48,000 bases of DNA, from assembly GCA_902573985.1 (NCBI GenBank), contig CACGLS010000002.1, forward strand, positions 1-48,000, written 5' to 3'. The notes beneath the pieces were generated by a model. That model ran no database searches. It had not been told where the DNA came from and saw nothing but the letters and a program-made list of their open reading frames with translations. A program made the position numbers and the translations under genes. This stretch comes from an uncultured Pelagibacteraceae bacterium. GTDB taxonomy: Bacteria; Pseudomonadota; Alphaproteobacteria; Pelagibacterales; Pelagibacteraceae. Shown in pieces: positions 27,193-34,983 of this stretch (position 1 is its first letter; the number at the start of each line of letters is the position of its first letter).

Positions 27193-27891
27193 TTAGATCC
27201 TAAATTTCGATTTTTTACTATCTTTTAGAAAACCCTTAACTGTATCTATTGTCATAGCATGAAAGTTTTTTCCAAAAATACTTATTTGATTGATTAATTT
27301 TGGTGGCATTGTAATTATTCCACAATTAAGTTGTTTAGCTTGAGTATAGTTATAAGCTTCTCGCGTGCTAGCCCAAAGTATCTCAATATTTTTAAATTTT
27401 TTAGTTAATAATATACTCTTTTCAAAAATTGGTACTGGGTCTTTTCCGCTATCTGCCATTCTACCTGCAAATATTGAAATAATAGATTTTGTTTTTTTAT
27501 TTAAATTTTTAAAAATTTTTTTGGTTTGCTCATAAGTATAAACCGCAGTAATATTAAGTTTAACACCTTTGTTACTTAGCTCTTTTATAACTGAACCCAT
27601 AAATTTACCCTTGGAATTAACAACAGGTATTTTAACATAAATATTTTTACCCCAAGAATTAATTTTATAAGCTTGGGTAAGCATATCTTTTTGATTATCT
27701 GCAAAAACCTCGAAAGAAATAGGTTTCTTTTTGCAAATTTTAAGAATTTTAAGACAATATTCCCTATAATTTTTAGCACCAGCTAATCTCATTAGACTAG
27801 GATTAGTTGTAAAACCATCAACTATTTTTTTTTTATTGAACAACTTTATTGTTTTATAATCAGCGATATCACAAAATATTTTCGTTTTCAT
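27193..27891 (-). CDS. transaldolase-family protein (small, TalC/MipB type)
   Basis: This TIM-barrel protein of 232 residues is of the short transaldolase / fructose-6-phosphate aldolase type. Landmarks are IFCDIADYKTIKLFNKKKIVDGFTTNPS at the start, VFADN, the Schiff-base lysine in NIYVKIPVVN, GVKLNITAVYTYEQ, IFAGRMADSGKDP and ILWASTREAYN. The substrate preference (transaldolase or F6P aldolase) cannot be told from sequence alone. Its start overlaps the pntB stop by one base, so it may ride on the transhydrogenase transcript; it converges with the initiator tRNA. Confidence 0.85.
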   Translation of the reverse strand: MKTKIFCDIADYKTIKLFNKKKIVDGFTTNPSLMRLAGAKNYREYCLKILKICKKKPISFEVFADNQKDMLTQAYKINSWGKNIYVKIPVVNSKGKFMGSVIKELSNKGVKLNITAVYTYEQTKKIFKNLNKKTKSIISIFAGRMADSGKDPVPIFEKSILLTKKFKNIEILWASTREAYNYTQAKQLNCGIITMPPKLINQISIFGKNFHAMTIDTVKGFLKDSKKSKFRI

Positions 27892-29294
27892 TAGTCTAAA
27901 TTTTTAACGATATCTTCTGTCATTTTTTTTGCATCAGCAAAAAGCATCAAAGTATTATCTTTATAAAAAAGCTCATTATCAATACCAGCATAACCTGGTG
28001 AAAGGCTTCTTTTAACAAAAAGAACTGATTTTGTTTTTTCGACATCAAGCACCGGCATACCAAAAATTGGACTTTTTGGGTCAGTTTTTGCAACAGGATT
28101 GGTAACGTCATTAGCTCCAATAACAAAAGCAACATCAGCATTAGCAAAATCATTATTTATATCCTCTAATTCAAATACCTCATCATAAGGTACATTTGCT
28201 TCAGCTAAAAGAACATTCATGTGTCCTGGCATTCTTCCGGCAACTGGATGAATTGCATAAGTTACCTTAATGTCATTTTTTTTTAATTTATCTACCATTT
28301 CTCTCAGAGCATGTTGAGCTTGTGCAACTGCCATTCCATAACCTGGAACAATAATTACTGATGAAGCATTTTTCATCAAAAATGCTGCGTCTTCAGCATT
28401 TCCACTTTTTACAGGTTTTTGTTCTTTATTATCTTTAGTGCTAATTGAGCTAGCGTCGGCACCAAATCCCCCTAGGATCACACTAAAGAATGATCTATTC
28501 ATCGCCTTACACATTATGTAAGATAATATTGCTCCAGAGGAACCGACTAAAGCGCCAGTTATGATTAAAGCAGTATTTTCTAAAGTGAAACCAATCCCTG
28601 CAGCGGCCCATCCAGAGTACGAATTAAGCATTGAAATTACAACCGGCATATCTGCTCCTCCAATAGGAATAATGATTAATACTCCTATTAAAAATGATAA
28701 GAAAATAACTGACCAAAAAATATTTGCAGATTGGCTATTGCATAAAAAAATAATTAGAGAAATTATTGCTAATCCTAAAATTAGGTTCAAGTAATGTTGA
28801 CCAACGAAAGTTATTGGAGCACCTGACATAATTCCTCGTAATTTTAAAAAAGCGATAATTGATCCTGAAAACGTAATTGCACCTACTGCCGCTCCTATAG
28901 ACATTTCTATTAGACTTGCTAATTTTATATCCCCAGGAGCACCTAAATTAAATACTGTAGGATTTAAAAACGCTGCTATTGCTACAAATACTGCAGCAAG
29001 ACCAACTAAACTATGAAAACCTGCAACTAGCTCAGGCATTGCTGTCATTGGTATTCTAAAAGCTATAAAAGACCCGATTGCTCCACCGATTATCAAAAAG
29101 ATAAAAACATAAACTAAAGAAATTGAAAAATTTCCTATTGATAAAAACGTAACCGCTATTGCGATTAACATTCCAGCGATACCAAAATAATTACCTTGTC
29201 TAGATGTATCAGGTGAAGAAAGACCTCTTAAAGCAAGTATAAATAAAATGCCAGATACTAAATAAAAAATTGCAGAAAGGTTTGCTGAAATCAT
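27891..29294 (-). CDS. pntB: NAD(P) transhydrogenase subunit beta
   Basis: PntB supplies part of the proton channel (domain II) and the NADP(H)-binding domain III of the energy-linked transhydrogenase that makes NADPH with the proton motive force. The 467-residue protein has about nine membrane helices up to about residue 275. Domain III includes VIIVPGYGMAVAQAQHAL, HPVAGRMPGHMNVLLAEANVPYDE, IGANDVTNPVAKTDP, IFGMPVLDVEKT and VKRSLSPGYAGIDNELFY. It overlaps pntAb by one base. Confidence 0.96.
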   Translation of the reverse strand: MISANLSAIFYLVSGILFILALRGLSSPDTSRQGNYFGIAGMLIAIAVTFLSIGNFSISLVYVFIFLIIGGAIGSFIAFRIPMTAMPELVAGFHSLVGLAAVFVAIAAFLNPTVFNLGAPGDIKLASLIEMSIGAAVGAITFSGSIIAFLKLRGIMSGAPITFVGQHYLNLILGLAIISLIIFLCNSQSANIFWSVIFLSFLIGVLIIIPIGGADMPVVISMLNSYSGWAAAGIGFTLENTALIITGALVGSSGAILSYIMCKAMNRSFFSVILGGFGADASSISTKDNKEQKPVKSGNAEDAAFLMKNASSVIIVPGYGMAVAQAQHALREMVDKLKKNDIKVTYAIHPVAGRMPGHMNVLLAEANVPYDEVFELEDINNDFANADVAFVIGANDVTNPVAKTDPKSPIFGMPVLDVEKTKSVLFVKRSLSPGYAGIDNELFYKDNTLMLFADAKKMTEDIVKNLD

Positions 29295-29602
29295 TATTTT
29301 TTATTTTTCTTTTTTTTATACATTTGAAGCATCCTTTGAGTGACTAAAAACCCGCCAAAAATATTTATTGCAGCTAAAATTATAGCAGCATACCCAAAAA
29401 TACTTGATATACTTAAAATACTATCTGAATAACCTGCTAAAGCCGCAATGATTGCCCCTACAATTATTACTGACGAAATAGCATTGGTGACTGACATCAA
29501 AGGAGTATGCAGCGATGGTGTTACACTCCAAACAACATAATATCCTACAAATATTGATAAAATAAATATACTAAGCCTAAAAATAAAAGGGTCTATTTCC
29601 AT
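29294..29602 (-). CDS. pntAb: NAD(P) transhydrogenase subunit alpha, membrane part
   Basis: This 102-residue membrane protein has three to four helices and the segment VTPSLHTPLMSVTNAISSVIIVGAI, the conserved start of domain II normally fused to the C-terminus of E. coli PntA. Here it is a separate gene, the three-gene form typical of alphaproteobacteria. It overlaps both flanking pnt genes by one base. Confidence 0.94.
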   Translation of the reverse strand: MEIDPFIFRLSIFILSIFVGYYVVWSVTPSLHTPLMSVTNAISSVIIVGAIIAALAGYSDSILSISSIFGYAAIILAAINIFGGFLVTQRMLQMYKKKKNKK

Positions 29603-30696
29603 TATATATCCTTAATAAGAGTTTTATTTATAATTTCATCTTCTAAATTAATATTAAAATCTTGTTTTTCTCTACTATATAAATTTCTTATAAAACTGAA
29701 CAAATTTTTTGAGTACAAATTTGAAGCAGTAAGAGGCAACCTGTTCATTAAATTTTTAGCCCCAATTATCTTAACCCCATTAATTTCGTTGATTTTTCCT
29801 GCCTCGGAATAAGCTGAATTCCCTCCTTGCTCGGCGGCAAGATCGTAAACTATTGAGCCTGGTTTTAATTGTTTTACCAAATCCTCATTAAGAATTCTAG
29901 GAGCCGGTTTTCCTGGGATTAAAGCAGTACAAATTACAATATCATTCTTTTTTAATGCCTCACGCATCATTTCTGCTTGTTTTTTTTTGTAACTTTCACT
30001 GGCCTCTTTTGCATAACCTCCAGAGGTTTCCATGTCTTCCTCTTGATCAACTGTTAAAAACTTTCCTCCAAGACTCTCAACTTGTTCTTTAGATGCAATT
30101 CTTACATCTGTAGCTGAAACAATTGCCCCCAATCTTTTTGCAGTTGCTATTGCTTGTAATCCAGCTACCCCAGCCCCAATTACTAATATTTTTGCTGCAG
30201 GCACTGTTCCTGCAGCTGTCATCATCATGGGTATAGCTTTTTCAAATTCAAAAATCGAGTCCACAACTGATCTATATCCAGCTAAATTTGATTGAGACGA
30301 CAAAACATCCATTGATTGTGCTCGAGTAATTCTTGGAAGTAGTTCGAGTGAAAATAATTTAATATTTTTTTTTAGTAATTCTGTTATTTCCTTATTATTT
30401 ATATTCGGATTTAACATGCCAACTAAAATTGTACTATTTTTGATTTTGCTTATTTCGCCGTCTAATGGACAATTTACTTTTACTAAAAGATTACAAAGAT
30501 TTAAAATTTCCTCAGTTGAATCTTTAATTTCAACACCAACTTTTTTAAATTCCTCATCTTTAATTCCTAAATGATTAGCATAATTTTTTTCAATACATAT
30601 TTTAAGACCCAACGACATAAGGTTTTTCGAGCTTTCAGGAGTTAAAGCAACTCTTTTTTCTAATGATAGATTTTCTTTAATAGAACCAACAATCAT
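29602..30696 (-). CDS. pntAa: NAD(P) transhydrogenase subunit alpha, NAD-binding part
   Basis: This is soluble domain I of the transhydrogenase (364 residues), of the alanine dehydrogenase/PNT family. It has ENLSLEKRVALTPESSKNL at the start, RITRAQSMDVLSSQSNLAGYRSVVD, the Rossmann motif VIGAGVAGLQAIATAKRLGA, and the mobile-loop region ASESYKKKQAEMMREALKKNDIVICTALIPGKPAP. It binds NAD(H) and pairs with PntB domain III for hydride transfer. It lies 18 bases after the small oxidase subunit gene. Confidence 0.96.
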   Translation of the reverse strand: MIVGSIKENLSLEKRVALTPESSKNLMSLGLKICIEKNYANHLGIKDEEFKKVGVEIKDSTEEILNLCNLLVKVNCPLDGEISKIKNSTILVGMLNPNINNKEITELLKKNIKLFSLELLPRITRAQSMDVLSSQSNLAGYRSVVDSIFEFEKAIPMMMTAAGTVPAAKILVIGAGVAGLQAIATAKRLGAIVSATDVRIASKEQVESLGGKFLTVDQEEDMETSGGYAKEASESYKKKQAEMMREALKKNDIVICTALIPGKPAPRILNEDLVKQLKPGSIVYDLAAEQGGNSAYSEAGKINEINGVKIIGAKNLMNRLPLTASNLYSKNLFSFIRNLYSREKQDFNINLEDEIINKTLIKDI

Positions 30697-30714
30697 CTAG
30701 TAATTTCCTTAATT

Positions 30715-30825
30715 TTAAAGCAGAGTAACAGCTAAGATAACTAAAATAGCTATTACCGTTACTGTCCCCCATAAAACTAATTTTGTGAAACCTACGTAAG
30801 TTTTTTTAAAATCGTTTTCACTCAT
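30715..30825 (-). CDS. aa3-type cytochrome c oxidase subunit IV (36 residues)
   Basis: A small frame too short for most gene callers encodes MSENDFKKTYVGFTKLVLWG followed by one membrane helix (TVTVIAILVILAVTLL). The layout, a short hydrophilic N-terminus with a TYxGFxKL-like segment and a single C-terminal helix, matches the tiny aa3-type oxidase subunit IV family, which in alphaproteobacteria is commonly encoded just upstream of pntA, as here. It lies 4 bases downstream of rpmJ. Confidence 0.85.
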   Translation of the reverse strand: MSENDFKKTYVGFTKLVLWGTVTVIAILVILAVTLL

Positions 30826-30829
30826 ATTT

Positions 30830-30955
30830 TTAACCCTGACGAGCTTTAAATCTTGGATTTTTTTTGTTTATTACGTAAAGTTTACCTTTTCTCTTAACAA
30901 GTTTTGAATTTAAATCTCTTTTTTTCAATGATTTTAGTGAGCTAGCTATTTTCAT
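30830..30955 (-). CDS. rpmJ: 50S ribosomal protein L36
   Basis: This 41-residue basic frame reads [20 protein letters not shown], then [19 protein letters not shown], a bL36 of the cysteine-free long type used by many alphaproteobacteria ([40 protein letters not shown]). It begins only about 12 bases after the 3' end of 5S rRNA and shows no Shine-Dalgarno. Confidence 0.95.
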   Translation of the reverse strand: MKIASSLKSLKKRDLNSKLVKRKGKLYVINKKNPRFKARQG

Positions 30956-30967
30956 AAATTTTTAAAA

Positions 30968-31085
30968 AGCCTGGCAACGTCCTACTCTTCCATATCTTAA
31001 GACAAAGTACCATCGGCGCTGAAGGACTTAACTTCCGAGTTCGGAATGGGATCGGGTGTGGCCCCTTCGCAAAAATCACCAGGCA
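30968..31085 (-). rRNA. rrf: 5S ribosomal RNA, isolated from 16S/23S
   Basis: On the minus strand the gene begins TGCCTGGTGATTTTTGCGAA, contains the conserved CACCCGATCCCATTCCGAAC core and GAAGTTAAG, and closes with TTGCCAGGC. The terminal helix GCCTGG (31079-31084 complement) pairs with CCAGGC (30969-30974 complement). Length is about 118 nt; exact ends are approximate. No 23S sequence lies upstream within the remaining 16.9 kb, only polysaccharide genes. Confidence 0.95.
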
Positions 31086-31146
31086 AAAGGTTTATAATAG
31101 TTTTAAATAGCTATGTAAATAGCAATAAAAGTTAAATTCTTTAAGA

Positions 31147-31208
31147 TTATTAGTAAAAAACTAATAAAATTTATGACTTAAGACAATATTAAACTGTTAT
31201 TAGTAAAA
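31147..31208. repeat. 12-bp direct repeat and small hairpin between 5S rRNA and the island
   Basis: TTATTAGTAAAA occurs at 31147-31158 and again at 31197-31208, a 50-base period. The first copy also forms an 8-bp hairpin with ACTAATAA at 31160-31167. The 31086-31212 spacer otherwise shows no gene. It might be the 5S precursor processing region or an island junction; AT-rich composition makes chance repeats plausible. Confidence 0.45.
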
Positions 31209-31212
31209 TATA

Positions 31213-31950
31213 TTACTTAAAAAATTTTAAAATAAAAATAATTTTAATTAACTCATAGATAATTATAAAATTTTTAAAAGAAAATATTTTTATATTTGAT
31301 AATTTTGGTGGCTTATATCTTACAGGGACAGACAAAATTTTCATATTTTTTTTTGTATAATGATAAATTAACTCTAGATCAAAAAAATATTGTTTTGAAT
31401 AAAAATTTAAATTATTAAAATTTTTAATTTTTTTAAAAGCTTTTAACCCAGCTTGCGTATCTGTTCCTTCTACATTTAAATTTATATTTAATAATAAATT
31501 AATAATGAAACCTATTATATTGCCTATTTTAACTCTTGTTTTTTGATAAAAATTTAAATTAGTGTCAATCATCTGACTTTCTCTCAGTCGGCGATTTACT
31601 ATCACAAGATCATAGTTTTTATTAATCTTATTAATTACCTCTTCAAAATAATTGAAATAAGGCATGTCACAATCTATCAAAATTATTTTATTATATTTAC
31701 ACTCTTTAATTGAAGAAATAATGGATAAAGATTTTCCTTTATTAAATTTATTGTTAATTAATTTTACATTTTTATTTTTATTTATAAATCTAATAATTTC
31801 TTGACATGTATTATCAGTGCTTCCATCATTAATTACAATAATTTCATATTTTATTTTTAGATAAATAATTTTTTCTACTACTTTTTCTAAATTTTGAAAA
31901 ATAAATTTTTCATAATTTAAACAAGGAATAATTACTGAGATTTCATTCAT
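31213..31950 (-). CDS. family 2 glycosyltransferase, polyprenyl-phosphate hexosyltransferase type
   Basis: This 245-residue GT-A protein has SVIIPCLNYEKFI, NDGSTDNT (42-48) and the DCD metal motif (93-95). The GTDTQAGLKAFKK segment near residue 164 is the family hallmark of dolichol/undecaprenyl-phosphate glucose or mannose synthases. A hydrophobic C-terminus could contact the membrane. It would load a sugar on the lipid carrier for the GT-C enzyme encoded at 32747. It is the gene nearest to the 5S rRNA. Confidence 0.85.
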   Translation of the reverse strand: MNEISVIIPCLNYEKFIFQNLEKVVEKIIYLKIKYEIIVINDGSTDNTCQEIIRFINKNKNVKLINNKFNKGKSLSIISSIKECKYNKIILIDCDMPYFNYFEEVINKINKNYDLVIVNRRLRESQMIDTNLNFYQKTRVKIGNIIGFIINLLLNINLNVEGTDTQAGLKAFKKIKNFNNLNFYSKQYFFDLELIYHYTKKNMKILSVPVRYKPPKLSNIKIFSFKNFIIIYELIKIIFILKFFK

Positions 31951-31973
31951 TGGTACAAATTTTATTTAATTGA

Positions 31974-32690
31974 TTAATCTATTTTTGAAATTATAAATGC
32001 TCGACCACTATATCCGTAGTCAAAAATTCTTCGAAACGAAATATGCGAATTTTGTTTTTTAAATTCTTCAAACGCCCCGTATTCTCCTTTTGTCTCATCT
32101 CCTTTATAATAATGAAAATCATCAAAAATAATAATTGTACCGAGTTGAAAAGAGGGTTTAGAAAATTCTAAAGCAAATTTTGTTGATTCTTTTAAATCAC
32201 AATCAATCATAATAATACTTGACTTATCGATACTAAGTTCATTTGTTGTTTTATCTTTTAAAGTGTCTTTATAAAATCCTTTAATTAATCTGTATTTTTG
32301 TCCTTTTGAATTGCTTTTTATGTTTTTAAGCACTTTTTTTTCATTAACTTTAAAAAATTCATTTTTAAAAGAAGGATTTTCATCGTTTTTACTTATTTCA
32401 CCAAAACCGTCAAAAGAGTCAAATCCAATGAATTCAATAATCAATTTTTTTTTAAATAACTCTTCCATTTTTTTATTTATTTTCATTGCAAAATTATAAG
32501 AATTCCCAGTGAATACGCCAAACTCAAGATAGCATCCACTAGTTTCGTCATGATAGATCATAAACATAGCTTTTTTTATTGCAGAAAATTTACTTAAAAC
32601 ATTTTCAAGAAATGGGTGTGATATAGATACGATACTCGAAAAAAAATTCTGTATAAATAAATTATTTTTAAGAAAATTAAGTAATTTCAT
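31974..32690 (-). CDS. TylF-like SAM-dependent methyltransferase
   Basis: This 238-residue class I methyltransferase has the SAM-binding loop YLEFGVFTG (about 54-62), FIGFDSFDGFGE, the acidic IIMIDCDLKESTKFALEF and the metal-site region IIIFDDFHYYKGDE then YGAFEEF. This order and spacing match the TylF/macrocin O-methyltransferase family, which methylates sugar hydroxyls with Mg2+. A surface-glycan O-methyl group is the likely product given the neighbours. The target sugar is unknown. Confidence 0.75.
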   Translation of the reverse strand: MKLLNFLKNNLFIQNFFSSIVSISHPFLENVLSKFSAIKKAMFMIYHDETSGCYLEFGVFTGNSYNFAMKINKKMEELFKKKLIIEFIGFDSFDGFGEISKNDENPSFKNEFFKVNEKKVLKNIKSNSKGQKYRLIKGFYKDTLKDKTTNELSIDKSSIIMIDCDLKESTKFALEFSKPSFQLGTIIIFDDFHYYKGDETKGEYGAFEEFKKQNSHISFRRIFDYGYSGRAFIISKID

Positions 32691-32719
32691 TTAACACAAC
32701 CTTTAACTTATTTTTATTA

Positions 32720-32742
32720 AAATTAAAATAATATTTTAATTT
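32720..32742. repeat. 10-bp AT inverted repeat between methyltransferase and membrane glycosyltransferase genes
   Basis: AAATTAAAAT and ATTTTAATTT flank a 3-base AAT centre, making a perfect hairpin in the 56-base intergenic gap. It has no G-C pairs and no following T run on the minus strand, so it is a weak terminator at best. Confidence 0.35.
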
Positions 32743-32746
32743 ATCT

Positions 32747-34033
32747 TTAATAATAAAAGTTTGCAGATAGCAAAAAAATAAAATGATAAATAAACAAAAA
32801 CATTAGGTTTTTAATATTAAAAAATATATCATTTTTGAAAAATAGGAAGAATAATAGTAAAATTAATGGGTCATAATATTCCTGAAACAAGGCAGGTGTA
32901 ATTAAAATCGAGGTAATAATTAGAAAACTTAACATGATTTTGTTTTCAAAACTATTTTTAAAAATCATAATTACAAAAAAACTTACAGTAAAAGATAGAG
33001 ATAATAAAATTTTTTGGATATCAGTATTTATAAAAAATAGCTGAATGAGTTTTTTTATAGCACCACCACCTAAATGATACTCATTCGATAAATCATGATA
33101 GAATAAGAAATAAAAAATGAATGAAATAAATAAAATTAAAATTATAAGATTTTTTCTTGAAAATATTTCAATAAAATTTTTCTTAAAATCTTTTAGAAAA
33201 AAAATAAATGGCAAAAAATAAAAACCTAAAATTGATAATACATATCCAATATGATGATAGTTGAAATTTTTTAATACACCTCTGCCAGTAGCATCAGCGG
33301 ATGGTGCAATATTTCCCCATAAGTAAATTAAATACAAAAAAGGTAATGAAAATAAAACATAATAAAAAGTTAAGTGAATCTTAAATATATTTTTGTGTTT
33401 AGAAAAAAGTAAGGATAAATAACATACTAATGGGATTAAAACTAACTTTTGATCAAAGTAAACACATAATGAGCTTGATAAAGAAATAAAAAATAAATTT
33501 AATTTTTCATTTTTTAATAAGGATGGATCTTTAAATTTCGATAGACAAAAACCAGCAATGACAACACATAAAATTCCTAAATTTTCCTCAAGACCCCAAA
33601 TCGCACTTGTTCTAAAATAAGGACTAAGTAAAATTATTGATGAAAGCGCTAAAAGGTAAATTTTTTTTTCAGATTTAAATTTTGAAAGAAGGCTAAAATA
33701 AAATAAAGTTGGTATCAAAATTGAAAATATAAAAATTGATATTTGAAAAGTATCTTTATTGTAAGTAAAAGGATTTAATAGTTTATTTATGATGTAAAAT
33801 CCTGGAGTTCGAGTACTTTGAAAAATTTTGTCATCAGGCACAGCAGTTAATTTGATTGCCTCTAATAAATTATAACTTTCAAATGTTTGTAAGTTTTGCC
33901 AAACAAACTGGAAATCAACCTCTCCTCCGCCAGCTGAATTCTCTTTATTTATAAATCCAATAAAATATGAAATAATAGTAAAAAAAATTAAAGAGACAAA
34001 TAATAGCTTTTCTAAATTAAGAATATTTTTCAT
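32747..34033 (-). CDS. multi-spanning membrane protein, GT-C glycosyltransferase-like
   Basis: This 428-residue integral membrane protein has about ten to eleven hydrophobic segments. The first extracytoplasmic loop (after about residue 30) carries acidic residues in GGGEVDFQFVWQNLQTF and a later STRTPGFYIINKLL, a layout shared with PMT/ArnT-type GT-C enzymes that take sugars from polyprenyl phosphates. No catalytic assignment is certain; a polymer-building or flippase-like role is also possible. The matching lipid-linked sugar donor could come from the GT2 encoded at 31213. Confidence 0.6.
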   Translation of the reverse strand: MKNILNLEKLLFVSLIFFTIISYFIGFINKENSAGGGEVDFQFVWQNLQTFESYNLLEAIKLTAVPDDKIFQSTRTPGFYIINKLLNPFTYNKDTFQISIFIFSILIPTLFYFSLLSKFKSEKKIYLLALSSIILLSPYFRTSAIWGLEENLGILCVVIAGFCLSKFKDPSLLKNEKLNLFFISLSSSLCVYFDQKLVLIPLVCYLSLLFSKHKNIFKIHLTFYYVLFSLPFLYLIYLWGNIAPSADATGRGVLKNFNYHHIGYVLSILGFYFLPFIFFLKDFKKNFIEIFSRKNLIILILFISFIFYFLFYHDLSNEYHLGGGAIKKLIQLFFINTDIQKILLSLSFTVSFFVIMIFKNSFENKIMLSFLIITSILITPALFQEYYDPLILLLFFLFFKNDIFFNIKNLMFLFIYHFIFLLSANFYY

Positions 34034-34124
34034 TTTTTAATATTAATAAACTATATCAAAATTAATCTATATGAACTTATTTAAATTAATAGATATATTG
34101 ACCATAAAAAAGTGAATTAGATTT

Positions 34125-34199
34125 TGGTGGGCGTGATAAGAATTGAACTTATGACCTCTACGATGTCAACGTAGCGTTCTACCACTGAACTACACGCCC
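34125..34199 (-). tRNA. tRNA-Val (GAC)
   Basis: A 75-nt cloverleaf with encoded CCA. The acceptor GGGCGTG pairs with CACGCCC, the D arm contains AGTTCAGTGGTAGAAC, the anticodon stem-loop is CTACG-TTGACAT-CGTAG (anticodon GAC, reading GUC/GUU), and the T arm is ATAAG-TTCAATT-CTTAT. It lies inside the glycan island, and its first 10 bases (34190-34199) double as the last codons and stop of the upstream glycosyltransferase. Confidence 0.95.
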
Positions 34200-34975
34200 A
34201 TTATTTTTAATAAACTTTTTAATTTTAATTTAAACAGAAATACTTTCTGATGAAAAAAACTAAAACCTTTGAGCCTATACTTATTTTCATTAATTTTAAT
34301 CCACTCTTCAAGTTCTTTAATGAAAAAATCAATTTTTTTTTTTGATAAATTATCTTTGTGTATTCTATAGAAAGCCAAAGGTTCTTGTATACTTCCTATC
34401 TTTTTTTTAAGACTTTGATTTATTACAAAATCAAAGTCTCCTATTATATTATACTTATCATTAAATTTATTATTTTCAAAAATCTTTTTGTTTAAACATA
34501 AAGTTTGTATACCAACACAATAATTTTTAAGAAGATCATTTGTAATAAAGCCTTCAGGAAGATAAGATTTAGTTTGAATTTTTTTAACATTTCTTTTTTC
34601 GTATAGAAGATAGTGATTAGCATAAACTATCTCGATATTTTCATTTTTCAAAAAATATTTCATTTGTATTTCTAGTTTGTCCTCTCTCCATAAATCGTCA
34701 ACATCAAGAAAAGAAATATATTTCCCTTTTGCTTTATTAACTGCATGATTTCTTGCAGAGTATAGACTAAGAAATTTTTTAGACGAGAAATATTTTATTC
34801 TATCATCATAAAAAGAATTAAGTATATTCTTACTCTCATCTGTAGAGAGATTATCCCAAAATATTAATTCCCAATTTTTGTAACTTTGTGAAAATAAACT
34901 AACTAATGATTCTCTTAAAAATTTTTGACCATTATAACAGTTCATAATAACACTTACTAAAGGTGAATTGCTCAT
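34190..34975 (-). CDS. family 2 glycosyltransferase
   Basis: This 261-residue GT-A protein has PLVSVIMNCYNGQKFLRESL, SQSYKNWELIFWDNLSTDES, SARNHAVNKAKGKYISFLDVDD (metal motif DVDD at 91-94) and the late IGDFDFVINQSLKK acceptor region. The last codons and TAG stop are provided by the 5' end of tRNA-Val. Transcription from this gene runs straight into the tRNA. Donor and acceptor cannot be told; rfbG starts its operon 8 bases upstream. Confidence 0.85.
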   Translation of the reverse strand: MSNSPLVSVIMNCYNGQKFLRESLVSLFSQSYKNWELIFWDNLSTDESKNILNSFYDDRIKYFSSKKFLSLYSARNHAVNKAKGKYISFLDVDDLWREDKLEIQMKYFLKNENIEIVYANHYLLYEKRNVKKIQTKSYLPEGFITNDLLKNYCVGIQTLCLNKKIFENNKFNDKYNIIGDFDFVINQSLKKKIGSIQEPLAFYRIHKDNLSKKKIDFFIKELEEWIKINENKYRLKGFSFFHQKVFLFKLKLKSLLKIMGV

Positions 34976-34983
34976 TTGAATTA

